Positions 1-12,200 of a stretch of 64,000 nucleotides of DNA are shown in pieces (position 1 is the stretch's first letter; the number at the start of each line of letters is the position of its first letter). The stretch lies in NCBI GenBank assembly GCA_026874595.1, contig CM049316.1, positions 3,486,339 through 3,550,338 of the forward strand, given 5' to 3'. The translations under genes were made by a program, and so were the position numbers. Below the pieces are notes generated by a model that did no database searches, had not been told where the DNA came from, and saw only the letters and a list, made by a program, of their open reading frames with translations. Source of the stretch: Sipunculus nudus (Eukaryota; Annelida; Sipuncula; Golfingiida; Sipunculidae).

Positions 1-66
1 TTCCTTTTCTTCCCAGAAACTTCCTTTTCTTCCTGGAAACTTCCTTCTCTTCTCTGTAGAGGGAAG
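1..66. repeat. Short tandem repeat at window edge
   Basis: Three imperfect copies of a pyrimidine-rich unit of about 20 bp (core CTTCCTTTTCTTCC followed by GAAA) begin at base 1, so the array may extend upstream. It is non-coding and probably intronic to NAE1. Confidence 0.6.
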
Positions 67-781
67 AAATATCTATCTTCCCGCAAGAATGCCAACCCTG
101 TTAGAAATACCCCCCAGAATAATTAAAATTTGATACCATAGCTCCAGTATCTGAACAATTAAAGCATTGATCACTATGATTCTTTGCATGCATATTCATC
201 AGGGGGTGTTTCATCAATTCCTGCAGACTGGTGCTGCCACCTGGATTTTTTCATATTTTTACACATTTTTTTCTCAATTTTTGAGACCTCCAAAGATGCG
301 GTTGTCTGTGACCAGGGCACAAATCGTAACCATTGGACCTAGAATCTTCTTACTTGACATCCAGGGAGGTCCATGTAAATTCTTCTTGGAAATCTGAAAT
401 TAGGTCTCTGTTACACATATCCTTTGAGCTATGTTTCAGTTGAATTGGGATACCACCTATAAATTTGGTATACAGATGATAAAATTCCTTTTGTTAATGT
501 ATTCCTGGTCTGCTGAGCATCATGACCCCCCAGGGTCACTTGTAATAAAGAGGCCCAATCACTTAATATCTGACCTTTATAAACTAAAGGTAATTTATTA
601 TTGTACATATACATGTTGTTGTGAAAATCCTACAGGTTGTAAATATGCAGGTAATCCATCACTGAAACTGTGAATTTAGAAATTAGATACTAAGTTATAA
701 TTTATAAAATTAGAATGAAAAATATTTTTTAAGTTGGTTATTATTGTTAATATATTTAATGGTTTCTTATGTATATATATG
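67..781. other. AT-rich non-coding stretch
   Basis: No exon, RNA gene or repeat boundary is recognisable. Short open frames here have no recognisable domain. Since the first coding exon of NAE1 is not in the window, this is most likely part of an NAE1 intron or 5' region. Confidence 0.4.
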
Positions 782-2186
782 CCGTAAAATCTCCACTTAA
801 AACCGCACTTCCGATTAAAACCGCACACAGACTTTGCCGAAATTCCAGGCGAGACACCGCGAGGGGCTCAAATACTAAGAACCCCCCTTTAAAACCGCAC
901 CAACTTTCTCTACGGAATGATTTGACAAAAGACACAATCGAGCAATCATCTAGAAATGAACACGGGTAGGTTGCGACTCGGCCATTCCTGTCCATTTTAA
1001 AAATTCCTTGGGCATTTTATTTAAACACATCATAACACTTTTTGCAGGGTCACTCAAGCATGAAGTTTGGGAAGACGTAAGGGCGGTGAACCTCTGCCCG
1101 TTTATACAGATTTTATATTCCGTGCCGTATTCTTGTTTGCTACTGATTTGTCATTATATTTTGGAAAAAAATATTGTTGATCTATTTCAAGTCACTGTAT
1201 ATTTTAATTCTAAAAGTAATATTTTGAAATATTAATTTTTGATGAAAATTCCATTTTCTGGAATAACTCGGAAGATTCAAATCATTTTCATACCGGTTAC
1301 TTCGGTATTATCTTCGTCACATCGTACGTTGACATCGCTCCATGTCACGATTTGCTGGTGCGTTTGAAAACATTGCTGGTCAACTTAACTAAATATCAAA
1401 GTAACTGAAGTAACCTTTTTCGAGATACGCACGTATAGGAAACATGACGCTTGAAAACGAGTGATTTTAAGGTAAAATTAAAGTGGCCAGTCCGGGTTAG
1501 CAAGTTTTTTTCCTAAAGAAAGTTTCCGTGTGGAGAGCCATTTTGTCAAGGCAGTGTTCGCGCAAGGCACGCTGGGACGAAATAGGTGGCTGTTCTATTT
1601 ACCACCCACCGCGTACAGCCGTTCAAAATATTCTTAGCCGAATACCGGGGTGTTTCAGCACATGGTGGCACTCAAACTTGATTTTTAAAACGATCGTCTG
1701 CCATTGTGTGACTCTTTACGATGTCAGCTTTTTATTTATTTTACGTTTTAAACAAATAATCATTGCTAAATAATGCCGCAAATCGGTTTAAAGTAGGCTT
1801 TTATTTCAATTTTGCTTGACCATGCCCAACGAAGTGGACCGCTGTGTGTAACAGCAGGGTTGTTTTAAACGTATTATTTGGTGACAATTACCAAGATTTT
1901 ATAACAAGTTATATATCACACGAAAACTAATCAGCAATATTAAATTTATAAATAACAAATAATTAATCATAAATAATACATTTACACACGGCTCCCATGC
2001 ATGCTAAGAACGGCCTCCGAAAGTTGCAATATTATCGCCCACGCGCCGGCCCAAAAACGATGTCTGTCAGGAAGATATTCAGGAAACCCTTCTAGTATAA
2101 ACCGCACAGTGCTTTCAGGAAATCAACCTGATTTCAAGATTTTGAATTTCTTGATTAAACCGCGGTTTTAAGTGGAGATTTTACGG
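782..2186. mobile_element. Non-autonomous DNA transposon with perfect 25-bp terminal inverted repeats
   Basis: The two ends are exact inverted copies of 25 bp (left 782-806, beginning CCGTAAAATCTCC; right 2162-2186, ending GGAGATTTTACGG). The motif TAAAACCGCAC recurs inside the left end (about 817-827 and 890-900), and a close relative lies near the right end (about 2096-2106). Such subterminal repeats often serve as transposase-binding sites. The flanks are TAT/TATA-rich, so the target-site duplication is ambiguous (TA or TATA). The roughly 1.4-kb interior shows no transposase motif, so the element is probably mobilised in trans. The superfamily cannot be named from these ends alone. Confidence 0.82.
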
Positions 2187-3243
2187 TATATACTGTCACA
2201 AAGGACTGACTCCCACTCTGACAACCAACCCACCAAAAGTTACTGTTACATCATAAATAAACACTTCATGGTCCTGATAAGACCAAAGGGACACACAGTG
2301 ATATAAGGTAGAAGGGATAGGTATTTTTTCTATGGTATTTACACCATCACCACAGTAATCATTCTAATTTATATATGGTGGCATTTTTGTTAATCAGTGT
2401 ATTTCATTCTTTCTTTTTACTTTATATTTGATATAGGACTTTTATCAACTTTGGTCAACTGAATAAGCACTAATGTTAAACTTGATGGAAATGATTAATA
2501 AAAACATTAGTTAGATCTGGCTTCTTACACCAGGCCTGCTATATGTCAAATTAGTATTTGCAACACTACTATCTTAGTTATCATACAAGTACACAAATGC
2601 TTTTCCTTTGTTTATACTGCTATTGGTTTGTCAGATGGTTGCACAGTAGCTCACATTGTGCACTTGTTACGATACATCATATATAGAGGTCCGGTTGGTA
2701 GTACTACCATCCTGGCCCATCCAGACCACACTGCCAACCAGGCCAGTAATGTTTTAAACCCTTATTGACTGGAGTATGATATCATATATAATATATTATT
2801 TATGTGATTTTATTGCAGAAGGAGACCATGGGAACCTTGCTTCCCCACCTCAAAGAGGGCATAAGAGTGACTAAAAATCATCAAGTGACTAAAATTACTC
2901 ATTCTCTCCCTCTCTCACTCTGTCTCTCTCTATGTCATGCTGTGAGAGAGTCCTAGACAAGTATTTTAGCAAAATAGAGACATCCTGATGAAGAAAGAAA
3001 TTCTGTTAATTTGGGGGGAAACAGTGCTGAATTCATGATAAACGAAGACATCTTTATTGAATGCAAAAATGAATTAATAACCCACTAGTGCCTCTCCAGC
3101 TTAAATATCAATTGGAAAGGTTTGCCCTTTTATTTTTAAGCAGTGCGAAGCAAAAAAAAAATGTCTGCCCTTGGTAAGCCCAACTCTACAAAAAAGTTAA
3201 ACATATTTACTTTGAGACACTATTGAGTTGTTACTTTTTTTAG
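2187..3243. other. Non-coding sequence upstream of first visible NAE1 exon
   Basis: AT-rich sequence with a (CT)-rich patch near 2900-2930 and a T-rich acceptor tract ending in AG at 3242-3243. The NAE1 N-terminal segment that should precede LWGDHGQ (the KYDRQLR-type motif) was looked for here and not found, so this is intron. Confidence 0.6.
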
Positions 3244-6200
3244 ACTGTGGGGAGATCATGGACAGTCAGCTCTTGAGACAGCCAAGGTGTGTCTGATTAA
3301 TGCATCAGCTACTGGTACAGAAATACTGAAGAATCTCATTCTCCCAGGTAGGTTTTCTATGGAGGAATAAATTTGGTGCAAGGATTTTTACCAGAACTAA
3401 AAACACTTGACCAGCCTGGAATGTAATTGACTATGATGACAATTAAAGATTAAATCTTTGTTGTGTCAAAGCTGAAGGAACTCCAAGGAAGCTGAGGTTC
3501 AACAAAAGTGGGTTTGTCTTAGTAATAATTAGGGCCCCGCTTGACAAGCGGTGCCCTATAGTGATCACTGCGTCAGTCCGTTCTTCTGTCCATCCATCCT
3601 TCCTTCAGTGACACTTTCTTTCGTGCTCGATAACTCAACAACAACATACTGCAGCTTTCCCAAATTCACAGGGATGATTGGTACCTATGAGTGCTCCAGA
3701 CCTATCGAATTACAGACTTGTTGGAATTCCAATATGGCCGCCACAGCCCAATCACTGATTTTCTTTCGCATGCGATAACTCAACAACAACATACTGCAGC
3801 TTTCCCAAATTCACAAGATGATTGGTACCTATGAGGGCTCCAGACCTATCGGATTACAGACTTGTCAGAATTCCAATTTGGCCGTCATGGCCCAAACGCT
3901 GATTTTCTTTCGCGCGCAATAACTCAATAACGAAATACTGCAGCTTTCCCAAATTCACAGGAATGATTGGTACCTATGAGGACTCCAGACCTATAGAATT
4001 ACAGACTTGTTGGAATTCCAATATGGCCGCCACAGCCCAGTCACTGACTTTCTTTCGCACGCGATAACTCAACAACAACATACTGCAGCTTTCCCAAATT
4101 CACAAGATGATTGGTACCTATGAGGGCTCCAGACCTATTGAATTACAGACTTGTTGGAATTCCAAAATGGCCGCCACAGCCCAATCACTGATTTTCTTTT
4201 GCATGCGATAACTCAACAACAACATACTGCAGCTTTCCCCAATTCACAGGTATGATTGGTTCCTATTAGGGCTCCAGACCTATCGAATTACAGACTTGTC
4301 AGAATTCCAATATGGCCGTCATGGCCCAAACGCTGATTTTCTTCGCGCGCAAAATCTCAACCAAAAATACTGCAGCTTTCACAAATTCACAGGGTTGATT
4401 GGTACCTATGAGGGCTCCAGACCTATCGAATTACAGACTTGTCGGAATTCCAATATGGCCGCTACAGCCCAATCACTGATTTTCTTTCGCACATAATAAC
4501 TTAACAACCTACTGCAGCTTTCCCAATTTCAGAGGGATCGTATGTGCCTATGAGGGCTCCAGACCTATTGAATTACAGACTGGCTCAAAATCAAATATGG
4601 CTAACAGATTACATTCAGTAATTTTCTATTGCACACATTATTTCAGACATATCTTCTTATCATTTGATCCAGTAGGATTTTTTCCCTCATGCATATGGAT
4701 AAAAACTTGTTTCTGTTTGTCATATTTTACAAATTTAACTTAATTTTTCACCCATATGTAAACTAGTCCAGCACTTGCAGTAACGCAGGGCCCTCTGAGG
4801 ACCATTGTCCCACCACATCTAGTTTAACTTAGTTTTGTAGAGAAATTTCAGTTTTTACAATGACTCATGATGGTAATTTAACAGGAATGAGCTTGACCTG
4901 GTTAGGTTTTACTTAACATTCACATTAAGAAACCGGTCGCTCTAATCATCAGTATTACACACATAAATATTGTTGCTGTTTGTTGAATCACTTAAAACAT
5001 TTACAGTTAATATCACAATTCCCACAGATTAAAATTATAGCACACAAACACATTTGTAAACGTTATTACTTTTTGCAGAGACAGTTATCCTCTTTCATTG
5101 GTCAGAGGCTATATATAGAAAATCTATCTGAGGCTATATTCAGAAAATCTACCTAAAATTATTTATAATTTATCGATCTTTGATATTTTGCAGGTAACAT
5201 GAAAATATGTAAATTTATTATTTTAATTCAGCCTGTTGCCTTTCAAAATTGTACACTACTTACATGGATAATTACTGCCTGTGAGGTTACACATGTGTCC
5301 ACTCAGGTTGATGGGGTGTCCTACTTGTGAAGGTTTCATAAATGTGATAATTTCCTTTTCCTGAATATCCCAAATTTGAAACCCTTGTGAACATAAATCC
5401 AATCACAGTATTTAATGTGACTTTGTAGGAATTGGTTCCTTCACTATTGTTGATGGAAAACAAGTTACAGGAGAAGATGTTGGAAACAAGTAGGTATAAT
5501 TCTTGTTCAGAGTTATGTGGTACCATGGTTGAGTTATGTGGTACCATGGGTTTGAGTTATGTGGTACCATGGGTTGAGTTATGTGGTACCATGGGTTGAG
5601 TAAAGGAAATGTAACTCTTCATGCATTCCTCCTTTTATAATACCCATGATGTTTTAATAAAATTAATCAGACAGTTAAATAATTGAGCTTTTAGCACCAT
5701 GGTCCCCGACATACTGTGATGTAAGATTAATATAAGGTATGATGCCCTGTCTTGTAACATCCTTAGATCTCTGTTGATAGAAATGCCTTGATTTTATATT
5801 GACCCTTTCCTTGTTTTGTATTTACTCACTCATATTTGAACATTTGAAAATGTATTATTTTCAGTTTCTTCCTAGACAAGGATAGCATTGGCAAGGTGAG
5901 TGAAGCCTCTCAATATTTCATTGTCTATTGACTTTAATCATTCAAGATTTCTTTAACATAATGTTTAGTTTTTGGTAGAATGGATATACAAGGAGTCTGT
6001 TCTTAATTTGAATGCATGTATATGACTTGGGGTGTGTATTAATGATTGGGGTAACCTCAGTCCAGATACATAGGAATTGCCATGTGTCACAACTTTATAT
6101 GACCACTTGAATTTAAAATATATTACCAGTATGTTGATCCTGAATGCCTCCAGTAATACCTGTGCTACATGGCAGAGGTACAATAATTTTAATTTTTCTT

Positions 6201-9200
6201 TCAAACCAGATTTCAATTTGAGCCTGCAAAAAGTGCTTCTGCCAAAACAAGTTTTAATGATAAGCATGAAAAATTAGTTTCTGAAAGTTTATACTCTAAT
6301 CTTTATCACAATATACATCTGCAATATTTCACACTTTACCCAACATGATATACCGTAGGGTGATTCATAAGAATATATATATGTTTATTTCAGTCCCGGG
6401 CCCAAGTGGCGACAGAGCTCCTGCTTGAGCTGAATGAGGATGTGAATGGTGACTTTATTGAGGAGGTAGGTGTTCCTGTTCAGGCTTAAGTTGTACACTG
6501 GTAGGTGTTCCTGTTCAGGCTTTACTTGTACACTGGTAGGTGTTCCTGTTCAGGCTTTACTTGTACACTGGTAGGTGTTCCTGTTCAGGCTTTACTTGTA
6601 CACTGGTATTTGGTCCTGTTCAGGCTTTACTTGTACACTGGCATTTGGTCCTGTTCAGGCTTTACTTGTACACTGGTAAGTGTTCCTGTCCAGGCTTTAC
6701 TTGTACACTGGTAGGTGTTCCTGTCCAGGCTTTACATGTACACTGGTAGGTGTTCCTGTCCAGGCTTTACTTGTACACTGGTAGGTGTTCCTGTCCAGGC
6801 TTTACTTGTACACTGGTAGGTGTTCCTGTTCAGGCTTTACTTGTACTCTGGTAGGTGTTCCTGTTCAGGCTTTACTTGTACACTGGTAGGTGTTCCTGTT
6901 CAGGCTTTACTTGTACACTGGTAGGTGTTCCTGTTCAGGCTTTACTTGTACACTGGCATTTGGTCCTGTTCAGGCTTTACTTGTACACTGGCATTTGGTC
7001 CTGTTCAGGCTTTACTTGTACACTGGTAGGTGTTCCTGTTCAGGCTTTACTTGTACACTGACATTTGGTCCTGTTCAGGCTTTACTTGTACACTGGCATT
7101 TGGTCCTGTTCAGGCTTTACTTGTACACTGGTAAGTGTTCCTGTCCAGGCTTAACTTGTACACTGGTAGGTGTTCCTGTCCAGGCTTTACATGTACACTG
7201 GTAGGTGTTCCTGTCCAGGCTTTACTTGTACACTGGTAGGTGTTCCTGTCCAGGCTTTACTTGTACACTGGTAGGTGTTCCTGTTAGGCTTTACTTGTAC
7301 ACTGGTAGGTGTTCCTGTCCAGGCTTTACATGTACACTGGTAGGTATTACTGTTTAGGCTTTACTTGTACACTGGTAGGTGTTCCTGTTTAGGCTTTACC
7401 TAGACACTGGTTGGTGTTCCTGTCCAGGCTTTACTTGTACACTGGTAGGTGTTACTGTTCAGGCTTTACTTGTACACTGGTAGGTGTTCCTGTTTAGGCT
7501 TTACCTGGACACTGGTTGGTGTTCCTGTCCAGGCTTTACTTGTACACTGGTAGGTGTTACTGTTCAGGCTTTACTTGTACACTGGTAGGTGTTCCTGTTT
7601 AGGCTTTACTTGTACACTGGTTGGTGTTCCTGTCCAGGCTTTATGTACACTGGTAGGTGTTCCTGTTTAGGCTTTACTTGTACTCTGGTAGGTGATCCAG
7701 TTCAGGCTTTACATGTACACTGGTAGGTATTACTGTTTAGGCTTTACTTGTACACTGGTAGGTGTTCCTGTTTAGGCTTTACCTAGACACTGGTTGGTGT
7801 TCCTGTCCAGGCTTTACTTGTACACTGGTAGGTGTTACTGTTCAGGCTTTACTTGTACACTGGTAGGTGTTCCTGTTTAGGCTTTACTTGTACACTGGTA
7901 GGTGTTCCTGTTCAGGCTTTACTTGTACACTGGTAGGTGTTCTTGTCCAGGCTCTACTTTTACACTGATAGGTGTTCCTATTCAGGCTTTACTTGAACAC
8001 TGGTAGGTGTTCCTGTTCAGGCTTTACTAGTACACTGGTAGGTGTTCCTGTTCAGGCTTTACTTGTACTCTGGTAGGTGATCCAGTTCAGGCTTTTCTTG
8101 TACACTGGTAGGTGTCCCTGTTTAGGCTTTACCTGGACACTGGTTGGTGTTCCTGTTCAGGCTTAACTTGTATACTGGTAGGTGTTCCTGTTCAGGCTCT
8201 TTTTGTACACTGGTAGGTGTTCCTGTTCAGGCTTTACTTGTACACTGGTAGGTGTTCCTGTTCAGGCTTTACTTGTACACTGGCATTTGGTCCTGTTCAG
8301 GCTTTACTTGTACACTGGCATTTGGTCCTGTTCAGGCTTTACTTGTACACTGGTAGGTGTTCCTGTTCAGGCTTTACTTGTACACTGGTATTTGGTCCTG
8401 TTCAGGCTTTACTTGTACACTGGCATTTGGTCCTGTTCAGGCTTTACTTGTACACTGGCATTTGGTCCTGTTCAGGCTTTACCTGGACACTGGTTGTTGT
8501 TCCTGTCCAGGCTTTACTTGTACACTGGTAGGTGTTCCTGTCCAGGCTTTACATGTACACTGGTAGGTGTTCCTGTCCAGGCTTTACTTGTACACTGGTA
8601 GGTGTTCCTGTCCAGGCTTTACTTGTACACTGGTAGGTGTTCCTGTTCAGGCTTTACTTGTACACTGGTAGGTGTTCCTGTCCAGGCTTTACATGTACAC
8701 TGGTAGGTATTACTGTTTAGGCTTTACTTGTACACTGGTTGGTGTTCCTGTCCAGGCTTTACATGTACACTGGTAGGTGTTACTGTTCAGGCTTTACTTG
8801 TACACTGGTAGGTGTTCCTGTTTAGGCTTTACCTGGACACTGGTTGGTGTTCCTGTCCAGGCTTTACATGTACACTGGTAGGTGTTCCTGTTTAGGCTTT
8901 ACTTGTACTCTGGTAGGTGTTCCTGTCCAGGCATAACCTGTACACTGGTAGGTGTTCTTGTCCAGGCTTTACTTGTACACTGGTAGGTGTTCCTATTCAG
9001 GCTTTACTTGAACACTGGTAGGTGTTCCTGTTCAGGCTTTACTTGTACACTGGTAGGTGTTCCTGTTCAGGCTTTACTTGTACTCTGGTAGGTGATCCAG
9101 TTCAGGCTTTACTTGTACACTGGTAGGTGTCCCTGTTTAGGCTTTACCTGGACACTGGTTGGTGTTCCTGTTCAGGCTTTACTTGTACACTGGTAGGTGT

Positions 9201-12200
9201 TCCTGTTCAGGCTTTACTTGTACACTGGTAGGTGTTCCTGTTCAGGCTTTACTTGTATACTCTAATGCTGAGACAATGCAAAGTCACAAGGATCCATCAC
9301 AATAAACATTTAGACCTGGTTGTATGGTGAAAATCCCTTCCCTTGAAACTATTGATATTTAGTCATTTGACAGATAAGACTGCTTATGTTATTTGGTAGC
9401 AGGCGCTCTGTTCCATTTAAGGAATTTAGTCAGAAATTATTGAATTGTAAGCAGATCAGCTAATTGTTTTGAAATTACTGTTACATAAGGTATGAAAATT
9501 AATTTTAAGAGAAGACCCTTCACTTTATTTTCCTAACAAGGAATAGAATTGGCTTTCAAATCTTACCAAAAATTTTACTTTGATCATGCATTGTATCATT
9601 AACTGCCTCTTTTTATATGCAACATATCACTAAGTACTGTCTGTACTGCCCATACAATTTTTTTTGTGATGATTATATAAAATTTTATAACTTTATCATA
9701 TGTAAATTAATATTCTCAGGAAGGATAATGCATTTGAGGGTTGATAATTTCATTTGTTTCTGTTTATTTTTTAATTAAAGAGTGCTGAAAACCTGATGGA
9801 GAATAATTGCTCCTTCTTCACAACCTTTGATGTTGTTGTTGCAACAAATCTCTCTGAAAAGTGAGTGCAGGTTTTGTCATATGCAGTGTGTAAGGTTCAG
9901 TAACTAGAACATGTTGTGCTTTTTTATGTGAAATAAATTGTTTAATGAAATGCTTTCTTTATGGCAAGTATTGCATGATGAATTTTAAAGGAATAATCAT
10001 GTTATTCCAGTTGCCACAGTCAATTAGTTATTTAATGAAAATCTTTGTAAATCCAGCATACCAGTAACATGAATGGCAGAAGTAATTGTAAAATGTAAAT
10101 GTTTGGAATTATTTATGTCCAATATCAGACATGATAGGCCAAGCCACATAAAATGATGGCTCAGCTATGAAATTATATCTGAAATTTTATTAGAAATCTT
10201 TTTTAAATGCTAAACAATATGTGTCACACCTGTAAAAAAGAACAACCGTGAATTGGTTATGTTGGAGTATGTTCTTGGTTTGTTTTCAGGCCTCTACTGA
10301 AGCTGGCAGAGCTCCTTTGGGATCATGATATCCCGTTACTTATTTGTGAGAGCTACGGGTTTATGGGATACATGAGAATCATGATCAAAGAACACCCAGG
10401 TAAGCAACGTCAAAATCGGCTTTAACTGGTGAAAATATTCTCAGTTATTTAGTGCAATGATGAATCAGGAAATATTTATTCTCAAATAATAAGACCAAAA
10501 TAAAAGGTACGGTTCTCAGGCACTGCCCTCATCAATTTTAACCCCCCGCATCAAAAATTTTTATTTTGAATTTCATCTTTCAAGAAGATAAAAGAATACA
10601 GTTTTGATAAGATTTCCTTTGTTATTTAGTGCTTTTACCTGTTTAGCAAAAAAATTCTGTTTTTATCCTGCTTTTCCCTGGTTGTATGACATTTTTATCG
10701 AATCAGACAAAAAAAAGGTAAAAAAAATTGCACGCCTCCCCCCACTGATTTCTGAAAAAAGTGCCTGGGAACCATATCTTTTTTTGCCTGAATAAAAATG
10801 TTTAAATGATGTTAATTGGTTACTTTCACTGATAGGGACTGGTCAGTGTGTGTTGATTGTCAAAAGTAAAATCCCTCCCACACATGTAACAGTGTAAGTA
10901 TGTATATTGTTAGGAGTGGATTCTTCTTAGAGTAGAAGTAGTTTGTTTATTTTTTGACAGGTGTTGAGACCTGATCCACATGGTGAAAGATTTATGTCTG
11001 TTGACTGACAGTCTTTCAATCCCACCCACCTACACTGTATGGTTTATTTTTGTTGATTGACAGTTGTGGAGTCCCATCCAGACAGTGCTCATGAGGACTT
11101 AAGGCTTGACCATCCCTTCTTAGGCCTGCAGAAATTCTGTGACAGTTTTAATCTCGAGAGTATGTCAAAGAAGGTTGGTAGCTCTACCTACAAAATATTC
11201 AGTCAGTGTTAGAATAAAGTATACAGGCAGAGAAACTGAAACTTTTAAGTTGACATTGCCTGAGACTGGCATCTGTTGTATCCCAAGGCCACATGAAAAT
11301 GGTAAACAAATGGTGATTTTGTTGTCATGACCATCTTTTCTGATGTTCTTTCATTTATCTTTATATTATAAAAACACATACAAGCTACAAGCATCTTATT
11401 TAGCACTCAATTATATTTAGAATAAAACTTAAAGTAAAGCTGAGATTAGGTCACCGTGACAGCATATTTCAGGTGTGTAGGTAAAGCATATTTTTGTCAT
11501 AGTCAGTGGTACTCCATATCATGAACATTGATTGGCTATATTTTCACTTTCACAAACTGTAAAACAGTATTTCAGTTCATAGTTCTAGGCTGTAGGACAA
11601 ACTTTAGGGTCAACATGGGCTTGAAGAAACGAGAACCAGTTGAGATACCAACATTAATCATCACTACATCATGTTGTCACTCTTATGTATTCTGTTTTTA
11701 TTTATTTGTAGTTTTAATAATATTTTGTATTTTATAGGAACACAGTCACACACCTTGGTTGGTCATCATATACAAATATCTACAACAGTGGAAAGACCAG
11801 GTTAGTACTTTATCTTTGTCTAACTATTTGTTACTCTTCAACCTTCAAATTTATTTCCATTGATATAATTGTCTTTAACTGTGCAAGAGTTGTGCGACTT
11901 GGATATTTATATAGTGTTGAGGAGATACTACCTTAAATATGAATTGTCACAGTTTTAAATTGTTCAATACACAGGAGCAGCATTTTCAGAATGTGTTTGA
12001 ATCTTGTGTAAAGCACTGTCAGGCCTTGTTTATGAATTGATTGACTTATGTTTCGCAGCACGGCGGGGAGGGCCCAAAGAACTACAGGGAGAAAAATCAG
12101 CTTAAAGAGCTAATCAGAGCAGGTAGGATTGATGTATGTGGATAATGCTCATTTATTTAAATGTTATTTACTAATTTTTTATTTGCACAATTAATCAAGT

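Noticed and set aside
2801-2900. Possible first NAE1 exon near an ATG at 2828
   Set aside because: The sequence does not code the conserved N-terminal KYDRQLR-type segment and is not followed by a donor in the needed phase.
6505-8601. Several overlapping open frames coding repeated FRLYLYTG / CSGFTCTL / [10 protein letters not shown]
   Set aside because: They follow from a 35-bp stop-free unit read in three phases inside an NAE1 intron; the array starts at a splice donor and has no independent coding evidence.
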